33,809 nucleotides of DNA from positions 1 through 33,809 of the IMG/VR virus record IMGVR_UViG_3300042879_003265; one strand, written 5' to 3'. The translations under genes were made by a program, and so were the position numbers. Origin of the DNA: a virus. Below the pieces are notes generated by a model, which worked only from the letters and a program-made list of their open reading frames with translations, did no database searches and was not told the DNA's origin. Below are positions 8,104 to 16,590 of this stretch, piece after piece; the first letter of the stretch is position 1, and every line of letters begins with the position of its first letter.

Positions 8104-9047
8104 TTCCATCGTATCAGCTGCTTTTGTTGTCCTGCGTGCTTTTGCCTTACAAGGCTGTGCCACTTGTATTGGTGCGTCATCCCGAATCTCGCATGATACT
8201 CTCCAAGCAAGGCGCAAGAATGCTCCCAGGCAGAATCGTGGGAGAACCCAGGGCCACCATAAAGTCCGAGAATGTAATAGTTCTCCATCATCCAAGGAAT
8301 AATCTTGGGGGATAAAGCGTTTCGGTATTGGAAGTAAACGGGATTCACGCCACAAAAGGGGTCAATCTTGTATTGGGCGCAGGCGATGTTGAAGGCAAGT
8401 TCATCGGGGTAAGTGCCTCCCCAAGGCATTTTAAGCATATCTATCGGTATGCCATTGTCAATGTTGTCCCTTACTTGCTCAAAGAACTCCGTGAGCTTCT
8501 CGCCCTTGCGAAGGAACATAAACGAACTGTTTATGGCCACAACCTCGGCATCATCGTCAAGCTTGTGGAACTCCCAAATGGTATCAAGGGTAGCCCATTG
8601 CATCGCAGGGAAATCAGCTCCATCCCTTTTTAGGTTGCCCTTGGGCGTTCCTCCCCTTGGATCATCCCAAGACGCTACCTGGGAATAGAAATACCCGCTC
8701 TCTGGCAACGCAAGGAGCATATCAATCAGCGGTTGCAAGGATTTGAGCGCAACGCCATCCGTGTCAAAGTATAGGTTGTTGTCAAAGGCCATATACTTGT
8801 CCATCCTCGTCTTGGCCCTGCCAGGACTGAAACCATAGCCCGAATACAAGTCATCTTGCTCAATAATCGTAATGATGTCAAAGACCCAATAATTGTGAGG
8901 AATCAACATATCCCTTTTGTCGCATATCAACTGAATGGGGAGGTCTCTATCAAATGCTTTCACCGATATTGCGAAGTTGTAGGCCATTTCGTGATAAGCT
9001 GACTTTCCAAAAGCCATAATCACTATCCCTGTTGTTTTTGCACTCAT
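8100..9047 (-). CDS. GT8-like glycosyltransferase, first gene of the sugar block
   Basis: A 315-residue protein starting 'TTGIVIMAFGKSAYHEMA', with 'RMDKYMAFDNNLYFDTDGVA' around residues 81-100. The DTD is a classical metal and nucleotide-sugar site as in GT8/GT-A enzymes, and a 'NSSFMFLRKG' strand and 'YPDELAFNIACAQ' helix follow as in that family. It heads the block running down to 3703. A TATCTTTG box ends just 6 bases upstream of the ATG, so the message may be nearly leaderless, or the ATG at 9017 may be used. A strong terminator just before the promoter isolates this block from the gene upstream. Confidence 0.75.
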   Translation of the reverse strand: MSAKTTGIVIMAFGKSAYHEMAYNFAISVKAFDRDLPIQLICDKRDMLIPHNYWVFDIITIIEQDDLYSGYGFSPGRAKTRMDKYMAFDNNLYFDTDGVALKSLQPLIDMLLALPESGYFYSQVASWDDPRGGTPKGNLKRDGADFPAMQWATLDTIWEFHKLDDDAEVVAINSSFMFLRKGEKLTEFFEQVRDNIDNGIPIDMLKMPWGGTYPDELAFNIACAQYKIDPFCGVNPVYFQYRNALSPKIIPWMMENYYILGLYGGPGFSHDSAWEHSCALLGEYHARFGMTHQYKWHSLVRQKHAGQQKQLIRWK

Positions 9048-9052
9048 CTGTG

Positions 9053-9060
9053 CAAAGATA
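9053..9060 (-). promoter_or_regulatory. Promoter -7 box for the glycosylation block
   Basis: TATCTTTG on the minus strand, beginning at the T-run of the preceding terminator. A TTTG lies 15 bases upstream. The box ends 6 bases before the ATG of the first sugar gene, leaving almost no leader. Confidence 0.55.
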
Positions 9061-9090
9061 AAAAAAATCCCCGACCAAAGGCCGAGGATT
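9060..9090 (-). terminator. Intrinsic terminator after the 192-aa virion gene
   Basis: On the minus strand, AATCCTCGGCC pairs with GGTCGGGGATT around a TTT loop (11 pairs, two of them G-U), followed by a run of Ts. The two wobble pairs would be mismatches on the other strand, so this works for leftward transcripts only. Confidence 0.85.
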
Positions 9091-9110
9091 CAAAAAAACC
9101 AAACCGAAAC

Positions 9111-9689
9111 TTAAACTCCGAAGATAGAGGATGCGTTGGAAGGCGCATTGACTTTCTTGGGTAATTGGTCTGGGCCGAGCGAAGCACGGGCCGTACAGTT
9201 GAACATCTGAAGCTCCTTGTTGGAAGCAGGGACATTAACCGGTAAGCACACATAATTCACGGGCTGGGTGATGAACATCACCTCATCGGAGCCACACAGG
9301 TACAGAATCAATCCCGTTACACGCTTGTTGAGTGCGCTATAAAAGGCAATGGTTCCATCGGTTGTGTTGGCATCCATCCAGGTAGCGGTAAAGTCAAACC
9401 CAGCCAAGAGCGAGGTTGGGCCACATCCAACCGGGTTGTCAACATCTACGGGAGATGCATCAGGTACCGTTCCACGAACATTCTTGATAATTTTGAGGTC
9501 ACCAGCGTTGATAGCGGTGGTGTATTTTGCTGCGGTGCTGAAGTCAGCGTCCGTTGCAAAAGTAGTGCCAGGGCCAAATGCGTCCTCCTCAAGAATACCA
9601 ATCGCAGAGATACCGCCACGCAGATAATTGCCACAAAGGACAAGTTCATGGTCTGGTAAAGCACCACATCCATATTCTAAATAAGCCAT
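9111..9689 (-). CDS. Putative abundant virion protein (major tail protein candidate)
   Basis: A 192-residue, mostly beta-type protein rich in Thr, Ala, Val and Asn with several cysteines ('MAYLEYGCGALPDHELVLCG', 'VGCGPTSLLAGF', 'LYLCGSD'). It is the only gene in the left arm with both its own promoter (TATCTTTG at 9760) and its own strong terminator, an arrangement expected for a product needed in many copies. It follows the tail genes, and no other gene in this window fits a major tail tube protein, but its position after the tape measure is not the usual one. I do not recognise the family; a decoration protein or spike is possible. Confidence 0.6.
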   Translation of the reverse strand: MAYLEYGCGALPDHELVLCGNYLRGGISAIGILEEDAFGPGTTFATDADFSTAAKYTTAINAGDLKIIKNVRGTVPDASPVDVDNPVGCGPTSLLAGFDFTATWMDANTTDGTIAFYSALNKRVTGLILYLCGSDEVMFITQPVNYVCLPVNVPASNKELQMFNCTARASLGPDQLPKKVNAPSNASSIFGV

Positions 9690-9759
9690 TTTGTTAAAAA
9701 TTAAAGGATTTCAATCTCGTCATTTATTGGCAGACAGGCCACAACGCACGATGTAATTG

Positions 9760-9767
9760 CAAAGATA
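9760..9767 (-). promoter_or_regulatory. Promoter -7 box for the 192-aa virion gene
   Basis: TATCTTTG on the minus strand, 70 bases upstream of the start, in the gap after the 579-aa tail gene. A TTG sits 13 bases before it, short of the usual spacing. Confidence 0.55.
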
Positions 9768-9797
9768 ACGAATCGCCACGCAATTATCCTATCTCAG

Positions 9798-9847
9798 GAC
9801 AAGGCTCACAAGTCGTTTCGCAGACAAGGCTCACAAGTCGTTTCGCA
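9798..9847. repeat. Perfect 25-bp tandem duplication at the 3' end of the 579-aa tail gene
   Basis: Two identical adjacent 25-base copies (9798-9822 and 9823-9847). Because 25 is not a multiple of three, the second copy is read in another frame and changes the protein end: the tail now finishes CEPCLRNDL, while one copy would give CEPCPEIG with a TAA at 9784-9786. Confidence 0.9.
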
Positions 9848-11545
9848 GTCTTCGGGATTAACGGGCAAACCATCGCAACAAGGGTCTTTGCGTAAGTTCT
9901 GCTCCTTCACCTCAACCTCAAGGAAGGCCGGGGCAACGCTCCGTGTCCGAACCCAGGTCGGAGAGTACGCCTCCGAGCGAGTGAAGTAATCGGCAGCAGG
10001 AAGGATGAGGTCGTTCATGTTGAAGATGTCGTGCCTGCAAGCGAGGCGCATAAAGTTGTGGACATACCTGGGCGATAGGTTCACGACCAACTCCACGAAC
10101 TCCCGACTCTCCGCATACACGACCCTCTTGCGGCCTGCGCTATCCTGATAGGACACGACCTCGCCATCGTATTGCGGATTCCTCAACTCACCATAGATTC
10201 TGGTGCGATGAAAGAAGCCAGCTGGTAATGCGCTGCTGGAGGGATAGTTGAATCCAAAAGCGCAAGCCCCCTTCGTGTCGGTCACATTTTGGGATGCCAA
10301 GACTCGGATGGTGTTGCAGGGATCGGTAATCCATTTGTACTCTTCGCTCAAGCAATACCAATCACTCCCCCCATCATAAGTGTCTTGAGTAATTATTATC
10401 CTAAAGCAATCGTCCTTATTGAATCCGGCGTTTGGATTATTTGATACAAAATGAAAAGTGCAGAAAAAAGTGTCACCATAAAAAGACTCCGAGTCAACTT
10501 GGGTCTTTATGCTTTTATAGAAAGAATCAAAAGCAGGATTAGACCATATCAAATCGGAAGGAAGAAGAGTAGCCGTATATCCACCGAGTTCGTCAACCCT
10601 TACATTGCTAATCCTCATCTTTACTTTTCCATTCGCATTTGTCCTAATGCTAAAGTTTAGATTCGTACCCGTTAGGTAGCTTGTGCCGGTGTATGTAAAG
10701 TAATGAACGTAATCTCCTGGACAAATAGCGTCATCGGTAAAAGAAGCCGCCGCAGGATTAAGCACGCCAAGCGTGTTAACAAAGCCACAAAACTCTCCCC
10801 CTATCTCTTCTAATGTATATGAAATTCTGTATCTTTTTCCATTGATCAGCGGAGAAGAAAAAAGACCATTTACAAAACCATTGTACGTTCCTGCACTTGG
10901 GTAGCAATAATTCAAATCAACGCCACAAACAGGCGTTGTGTCTATTGATCCCCATCCAGCGGTTAATGTCCATTCGGGGTTTCCATCGCAAATGCTGTAA
11001 AGGAGGTTTTTGAACATAAGCGCAGGAGCCTGGAAACTGAGTGACTCAGATGTCCAGCCAGAGCCATTGAACTCCGTCAATATCGGTTGCTGATAATCCC
11101 CCGTCTTGCAATTATCGCAATCCTCGCTTTCGGATACGCAAAATACCTGGACGCTTTTTATTGTGAATTGAAGTGTCGTGTTTCCTGCTAATTCAAAATT
11201 AAAAGTGGCTGTGGATATTGGTATTTGATATATTCCATTATCATCTATCTCTATGCCATTATAGCCATAGATGTATAGCACATTTCCTCCTGTTTTTGTA
11301 AAATTGGAAATCTCAATTCTAAGAATAGCGTTTTTACAGGTGGTGGCTGGATTTACATTGTAATTAACCGCACAAAATCTTGCTCCAGAGCCACCGAATG
11401 TTATTCTAACAAACCCCGTGAGATTATCCTTTGTCACGCTCATTCCGCTGGTCGTATAATAAGACAAGTTAGTTGCTGCGTTAGCAGGAGCGTTATTCGT
11501 TGCCGTACTTGGCACGCACGATATTGGTTGATTCGGTGTAATCAT
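9806..11545 (-). CDS. Large tail protein (tip or receptor-binding candidate)
   Basis: A 579-residue, beta-rich protein, rich in Asn, Ser, Thr and Gly in its first 350 residues, where short repeats of the type 'NGKVKMRISNVRVDELGG' and 'LQFTIKSVQVFC' resemble carbohydrate-binding or jelly-roll modules. The later part ('YNFP'-type strands, 'RTRIYGELRNPQYDGEVVSY') is more baseplate-like. The C-terminus is Cys-rich (DPCCDG...CETTCEPC). It starts in an ATGA overlap with the 594-aa tail gene. Position after the tape measure and another tail protein fits the tail tip or a receptor-binding protein. The extreme C-terminus has been altered by a 25-bp duplication. Confidence 0.7.
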   Translation of the reverse strand: MITPNQPISCVPSTATNNAPANAATNLSYYTTSGMSVTKDNLTGFVRITFGGSGARFCAVNYNVNPATTCKNAILRIEISNFTKTGGNVLYIYGYNGIEIDDNGIYQIPISTATFNFELAGNTTLQFTIKSVQVFCVSESEDCDNCKTGDYQQPILTEFNGSGWTSESLSFQAPALMFKNLLYSICDGNPEWTLTAGWGSIDTTPVCGVDLNYCYPSAGTYNGFVNGLFSSPLINGKRYRISYTLEEIGGEFCGFVNTLGVLNPAAASFTDDAICPGDYVHYFTYTGTSYLTGTNLNFSIRTNANGKVKMRISNVRVDELGGYTATLLPSDLIWSNPAFDSFYKSIKTQVDSESFYGDTFFCTFHFVSNNPNAGFNKDDCFRIIITQDTYDGGSDWYCLSEEYKWITDPCNTIRVLASQNVTDTKGACAFGFNYPSSSALPAGFFHRTRIYGELRNPQYDGEVVSYQDSAGRKRVVYAESREFVELVVNLSPRYVHNFMRLACRHDIFNMNDLILPAADYFTRSEAYSPTWVRTRSVAPAFLEVEVKEQNLRKDPCCDGLPVNPEDCETTCEPCLRNDL

Positions 11546-13326
11546 TCGGTCAGAAGTTCAAAGGTTGTCATTCCTGTTTTGAGGTTATGCTCCACGCTCA
11601 TAATCCATCCTCTTGTGCCGTTCACAACGATATAGTTCGTTGGGTTGTTGCTTATTTGATTGAATTGCGCTCGGTCAAGGGGATATTCAAATGAGAGTGA
11701 TTTTGCTATTTTGATTGGCAAGTTATTACTCAAAAAGTACCCAGCATAACGGAGGCCCAATGGCGCACGAAACAAATAATTTCTGGCCGCAAATGGATGG
11801 ATGCACGAACCGGCATAGGTGAAGGAAATAGGGTCCGCAATGATGGCGTTTTGTTGATTGTTGGAACTCGTGGTGCCTGTATGAGCCATATTCAACACGG
11901 TCTTCGGCGTTGTCAGAAGGTCGGTATTCTCTTCAAGCAAAATCCACTTGTTCTCTTGGTTTACCGAAAAGCCATAGTACAAACCTCCTATTGGGGCAGG
12001 CGAAACAATACTGCCGTTGTAATAATCATTGGGGATAAGAAAATATGGCGTTGTTCCTGCATCGCTTTCTGCGCATTGAGTGGAAGCATAGCCTGCATCT
12101 TGGTAGAAGATGGATGCATTGTTCAGCGTGGCATTGCTGTAATTCAGCACCGAGAATACCAATGGGTTGTCGGTCTTCAGCATCACATCTTTCGCATCGC
12201 TGATGGATGCGGATTGAGCGTTGCTGAAGAAATAAGGTTGCGTGTCGGCCCTTAGATACAACTGCGTCCCAGCCCTCGTGAACGAAAGGCTCAAATTAAA
12301 GAATGCGTTCATCCCCATAAAGAGCTGAGTGAAGGATATGGACGGCATTGATACGGCTGGCTCTATCAGCGAGGTGTTGGTCGTGTATAGGTTTTTTGCT
12401 CCGTAGGTAGCATCAACTGTTGACACAACAGTCACCGTGCTGGCTCCTGCAAGAACATTGATTTCCGTGAAGGTTGTTCGGTGGTAAAAATAGACCTCAA
12501 CGAAATCGCCAACTCCATCAGTCGTTGCCCGTGCCGCATAAGGGAACACAATGTCTTGATAGCTATTACCTCCGCTATCTGTAAAGACCTGTTGATTCAA
12601 CACGGTGGCAATGGCCTGGGCATAGGTCGCATTATCAACAGGAGGGGCTAAGACGGGTCCCGTACCAAAGACTCTTGTAATCTCGTTGCCATAAACATCA
12701 ATCCACTTCATCTCTAAGGGAAACCCTGCTCCTCCGGCATAAACACATTTAAGTTGAATGAATTGAGGTCGGTAATTGGTATTGGTGAAAATGTCGCTTT
12801 GAAAGATGGTGGTATTGTCGGTCAGGTAGCTAACGACATACTGAAACAACTCCGACATCTTAAAGGCAAACCTATTGCCGTAGGTTGGCCCGGTAGCAAA
12901 TTGATAGGATGCACAGTTGCTCAATCCTTGCCCATTTACGGTTTGCCCATTCACCGAGTTGATTGGAACAAGCAAGTCCTTCATCCGAATCAATCTCCCT
13001 TGAACGGTATCGTCCTCCACCGAGCAAGTCGCAATGCACTTGTATGAATTGAACTCCACATCGCTCAAGTAAATCAAGCCACGAAAGTTCAAGCCATCGT
13101 TGCAGTCCTCAATGATTTGGCAGGAAACCTCTTTGCATAAGTCGTTGGCCTGGTAGTAGGCATAAAGAATCTCATAGCCATCGCCCCAGAACTCCAAGTC
13201 CGAAACCATCGTTGTGAATAGGCCAGGCAAGTCCTCGTTCCGCTGGATGGAGATGGCCGTGTCCTGTAAACCCATTGGCTCGTTGGCCAAGGTCTGCCCG
13301 TCAAGTATTACCGTGAAACTCGCCAT
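11542..13326 (-). CDS. Tail protein downstream of tape measure (distal tail or baseplate-like)
   Basis: A 594-residue protein beginning 'ASFTVILDGQTLANEPMGLQ'. The N-terminal 150 residues show alternating strands ('DLEFWGDGYEILYAYY', 'FRGLIYLSDVEF', 'YKCIATCSVEDD') typical of distal-tail/baseplate hub proteins; the rest is beta-rich with many Asn, Thr and Tyr. The ATG at 13326 forms TAATG with the tape-measure stop and is preferred over a TTG two codons upstream. Genes in this position usually encode the distal tail protein or the tail-associated hub. Family assignment is from context and general composition. Confidence 0.7.
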   Translation of the reverse strand: MASFTVILDGQTLANEPMGLQDTAISIQRNEDLPGLFTTMVSDLEFWGDGYEILYAYYQANDLCKEVSCQIIEDCNDGLNFRGLIYLSDVEFNSYKCIATCSVEDDTVQGRLIRMKDLLVPINSVNGQTVNGQGLSNCASYQFATGPTYGNRFAFKMSELFQYVVSYLTDNTTIFQSDIFTNTNYRPQFIQLKCVYAGGAGFPLEMKWIDVYGNEITRVFGTGPVLAPPVDNATYAQAIATVLNQQVFTDSGGNSYQDIVFPYAARATTDGVGDFVEVYFYHRTTFTEINVLAGASTVTVVSTVDATYGAKNLYTTNTSLIEPAVSMPSISFTQLFMGMNAFFNLSLSFTRAGTQLYLRADTQPYFFSNAQSASISDAKDVMLKTDNPLVFSVLNYSNATLNNASIFYQDAGYASTQCAESDAGTTPYFLIPNDYYNGSIVSPAPIGGLYYGFSVNQENKWILLEENTDLLTTPKTVLNMAHTGTTSSNNQQNAIIADPISFTYAGSCIHPFAARNYLFRAPLGLRYAGYFLSNNLPIKIAKSLSFEYPLDRAQFNQISNNPTNYIVVNGTRGWIMSVEHNLKTGMTTFELLTE

Positions 13327-16300
13327 TACCAAGCCCTCCTTCTATGGACCTTGTGTGCCGTCCTTGGTTTGCGGAGAACTTTGTCAAAGTCATCCCAATT
13401 CGCAATCTTCACGCTCTTGTTCTTTCGGATAGCATCAATCATCTCAAAGTTGTTCAGTTCAAGGGATGCTCCAACATTGTCGGCAAAGGAACGCTTGGTG
13501 CCGCTCATTGCGTCAATGTATCGCTTGGAGACAAACTCCTCAAAGTTATTGTCACGGATGGCTTGAAGGACGGGCTTGTATCGCTTTGTTTCATCGGCAG
13601 TCATCACCGACTCGCCACGAGAGAGCCTCGCAGGAATGCTGTCGGATGTGCCGGTGCCTGGGCCGTTCAAGTCAATAACCCCCTCCTTGAATCCCTCTGG
13701 GAACTGAGCCGAATCAATAAGACTCATTTGCTTGATCGCCATAGCCCCAATCGCAAAGGCCGCAAGCGCACCGCCAATCGGCCCAAGTTCGCTGAAGGCA
13801 CGAACAATAGCGGATGCGCTATTTATTAAGACATTTACCTTTTGGGTCTTCTTATTTTGCTCAAATTGTTTTTTCTCAATATCCGCAAGTTCTGCGTTGT
13901 ATTGTTCCTCTGAAATTAATCCTTGGGCAAGCTTGTTGTCAAGAGCGGTCTTTTGGTTATTAAACTCCATCTCTTGAAGCTGGGTGAATTGGCCGTATAA
14001 ATCACCAGCAGCATTAACGAATTTGCCGACCTCTTTTACATTCTCCTCAAACAAGGCTTGGTCACGATTTTTGGCAAGAGCATCAATCTCTTCTTTAGTC
14101 CTGCCATAGACCTTCGCTTCTGCAATCAGTTCTCCATAGTATTTGCGAATAGCCTTCAGTCGCTTGTCCAGGGAATTTCCCTCATACCCATCCAGGCCGT
14201 CTTGCAGTCGCTTGTAGAACTCGGCGTAATCCTCGGCCTCCTTCTTCTTGCCATCGTTAAAGTCGGTGTCAAGCTTTTGCATTTCAATGTTGGCCTTGGC
14301 GAAGATGGCCTCAATCTCTTTGACCGATTTGCCTTGTATCTCAGCATTCTTAGCGGCGAGTCTTGCCTTAGCCATCACCAACGCTTTCTCAAGTTCAAGC
14401 CTTCGGTCCGTTCCTTCTTCGTGAAACTGAATCTCTGTTTCAATTCCTGCAACAACATCCTCCAGGCGTTGAGCGGTCAAGTCTTTGATGTCTTTGCTGA
14501 GTTTCTCATAAGCCTCAAATGACACGGCTACTTCCTCGGTGAAATCGGGTGCATTAGGGTCAAAGGATCCAATCATCTTCGTTGCCTTCTCCAGGTCTTT
14601 GTCAAGCTTTGCAAGGCTTAATCCCATCGCTTGTGGCGTGTCCCTTTGTTCAATCTTGGCCAGGTTCTTGCGTGCCTCAATAACTTTTATGAGTTGGTTG
14701 TAGTAGGCCGTGGTTCCTTCGGTCGTGGCTACAAGCCTCGTTTCTTCGGCGGCCAGCAATTCTTTGGCGGCAGCGATTTCGGCCTTTTTGGTATCTGCTG
14801 AAACTTTTTCTTGCTCCTCTTCTCTTTTTTGAGATAATTGCCCAATGGCCGTAATAAGGCCCTGAGTAAACTCTATCTCCTTCTCCTTCTGCTTGACCAA
14901 CTCCTTTTGTTGTTTAAGGGCTTCTTTTGCCCCAACGACATCAGCCATGCCACTCATCCCTGCGGTTCCTGGCTGTCCGACATTGGCTGTCCTTGCTTTT
15001 TTAAGAGCAATTTCTCTTCTTTCAAGTTCCTTGTTTAACTCCTCAAGCTCCTTTCGCTGCTCTGTAATCCTATCCGTTTCGCCACTAATAGCTTTTTCGG
15101 TGCTTACCCCTTGCTTTGCGTAAAGTTCCGCCCTTTGTTTTATCCTATTCTCAATGTCCTTTTGCTCCCTTTCAGCCTTTGCCGTTTCTGCCGCACGGAC
15201 AATTTCAAGTTTTGCTAATTCAGAATCAAAAGCCGCAAAATTGCCACTTGCTGCAAGTGCCCCAAGACGAACAAAGTCTTTAAATCCCGCCTCCATCATC
15301 GTGTTTAAGCTTCCGAAGAAATCGGACAAAGTGTTTGCAACCGCTTTGGTTGGCAAGAAATTGGCCAAGGCCAACTTGAATCGGTCAAGTTGAGTCGTTA
15401 CCCTGTTAATGGATGCGTCAAGCGAGTTCTGCTTTCCCGAAAGGGCAGGGGCAAAAACCTCCTCAACGACATTGGCAAATTCGGGCAAGATTTCAGCGGA
15501 TATGATTTTGCCGTCCTCAAGCAGTTTAGTGAACTGCCTGTTGGTAATTTCTTGCGCTGGATGAAGGCGGTTGTATGCCTTGGTCATCAAGTCGGATGCG
15601 CCAGGCAATGCCTCGCCAAGCTGCCTTCTTAATTCTTCCGCCGCAACCACACCCTTGGACAACATTTGCTGCAAGGCGTAAAAGGAACGCTGCGTCTGAA
15701 GTGAGCTTGCGCCAGAAGCTCGCAATGCAACAGCCACCTTTCCAAACATACTCTCGCTCTCGGAGGCCGAAAATCCAGCCATCTTTGCAGCAATACCAAA
15801 ACTCGCAAAACCTTCGGCAAGAGATGTAAATTCAATACCCAAGCGAATGGACATTTCACGGAGGCGGTTAAATGCAAGCGTACCGCCCGTTGCGGAGTCA
15901 AAGACGAAGTTGATTCGGTTTTGAAGAATCTCCATTTTTCGCTCAACATCCACGATTGATTTGGCAAAGCCAACAACAGAATCAATAGCAAAGTAAGCGG
16001 CCACTCTTGCGGCAACACGCTTGAGCAAAGAGTCAAACACGGTAATACTCTGCTTTACCGAGTTGACTTGTTGGCCCATTCGGTTAAAGCTATTGGTCGT
16101 GTTGTTCAGTTGGGCATTGACCTGGGTGAGGTTCGTGTTCACCTGGGCCAAGACATTGACCGTAGTGTTGAACGAGTTGTTGATGTTGTTAATCGTACTC
16201 AGCCCTTGGGCCGAGGCGATGTTGGAAAGGGCTTTAGCAGCAGCGGTGGCGTAGGCCGATAGTTCTTTGTTCTTAGCGATAAGCTCGTCAAGCTTTCGCT

Positions 16301-16349
16301 TCATATCGTCTATATTCGCATCGTAACTTACCGATATTTTATCAGCCAT
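13326..16349 (-). CDS. Tail tape measure protein
   Basis: A 1007-residue protein that sets tail length. The tape-measure domain is clear at about 110-320 ('VDVERKMEILQNRINFVFDS', 'LAEGFASFGIAAKMAGFS', 'ALQQMLSKGVVAAEELRRQL', 'GEALPGASDLMTKAYNRL'). A long charged coiled-coil region follows (about 360-820), then a hydrophobic stretch near 'SAIVRAFSELGPIGGALAAF' and a 'PARLSRGESVMTADETKRY' segment often seen near the end of such proteins. The start overlaps the stop of the upstream chaperone-type frame. At roughly 1.5 angstrom per residue it would suit a tail of about 150 nm (family rule of thumb, not measured). Confidence 0.93.
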   Translation of the reverse strand: MADKISVSYDANIDDMKRKLDELIAKNKELSAYATAAAKALSNIASAQGLSTINNINNSFNTTVNVLAQVNTNLTQVNAQLNNTTNSFNRMGQQVNSVKQSITVFDSLLKRVAARVAAYFAIDSVVGFAKSIVDVERKMEILQNRINFVFDSATGGTLAFNRLREMSIRLGIEFTSLAEGFASFGIAAKMAGFSASESESMFGKVAVALRASGASSLQTQRSFYALQQMLSKGVVAAEELRRQLGEALPGASDLMTKAYNRLHPAQEITNRQFTKLLEDGKIISAEILPEFANVVEEVFAPALSGKQNSLDASINRVTTQLDRFKLALANFLPTKAVANTLSDFFGSLNTMMEAGFKDFVRLGALAASGNFAAFDSELAKLEIVRAAETAKAEREQKDIENRIKQRAELYAKQGVSTEKAISGETDRITEQRKELEELNKELERREIALKKARTANVGQPGTAGMSGMADVVGAKEALKQQKELVKQKEKEIEFTQGLITAIGQLSQKREEEQEKVSADTKKAEIAAAKELLAAEETRLVATTEGTTAYYNQLIKVIEARKNLAKIEQRDTPQAMGLSLAKLDKDLEKATKMIGSFDPNAPDFTEEVAVSFEAYEKLSKDIKDLTAQRLEDVVAGIETEIQFHEEGTDRRLELEKALVMAKARLAAKNAEIQGKSVKEIEAIFAKANIEMQKLDTDFNDGKKKEAEDYAEFYKRLQDGLDGYEGNSLDKRLKAIRKYYGELIAEAKVYGRTKEEIDALAKNRDQALFEENVKEVGKFVNAAGDLYGQFTQLQEMEFNNQKTALDNKLAQGLISEEQYNAELADIEKKQFEQNKKTQKVNVLINSASAIVRAFSELGPIGGALAAFAIGAMAIKQMSLIDSAQFPEGFKEGVIDLNGPGTGTSDSIPARLSRGESVMTADETKRYKPVLQAIRDNNFEEFVSKRYIDAMSGTKRSFADNVGASLELNNFEMIDAIRKNKSVKIANWDDFDKVLRKPRTAHKVHRRRAW

Positions 16350-16590
16350 TGGTGTCTTGTTTAGCTTTGCGTTGCCTTTCCTCTTGGAAATGCTTGAGCA
16401 AAGTTAAGACATCCTCAACGGATGTTTTCATATACTCCTTGTACAGGAATATATCGCCCTTCGCTAAGAAAACGAAGAACTCACGCCAATTTAAGTCGTT
16501 GAGGTAGAGTTCCGAGCCGAGATTTCGGATTTCAGGAGTTCCCTCGTCTGCTCCAGCCGGGAGGAGGCCATCTCCCAGAAGATTATCCAA
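16342..16590 (-). CDS. Second frame of the tail assembly chaperone (probable -1 frameshift product end)
   Basis: An open frame of 82 codons from a TTG, ending 8 bases inside the tape-measure start. It lies in the -1 frame relative to the 214-aa gene that it overlaps by 100 bases, and this frame stays open upstream past 16650. It has no good start codon or leader. In many siphoviruses the gene before the tape measure is extended by a -1 frameshift (lambda G/GT), and a TTTTTTC slippery heptamer sits in phase at 16644-16650. The likely product is the first 164 residues of the upstream gene plus about 100 residues from this frame. Confidence 0.6.
   Translation of the reverse strand: MDNLLGDGLLPAGADEGTPEIRNLGSELYLNDLNWREFFVFLAKGDIFLYKEYMKTSVEDVLTLLKHFQEERQRKAKQDTNG

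Noticed and set aside
8104-8355. N-terminal extension of the GT7C-type transferase.
   Set aside because: Lies inside the upstream gene in another frame; the protein fold starts at 8103 and an ATGA overlap is present there.
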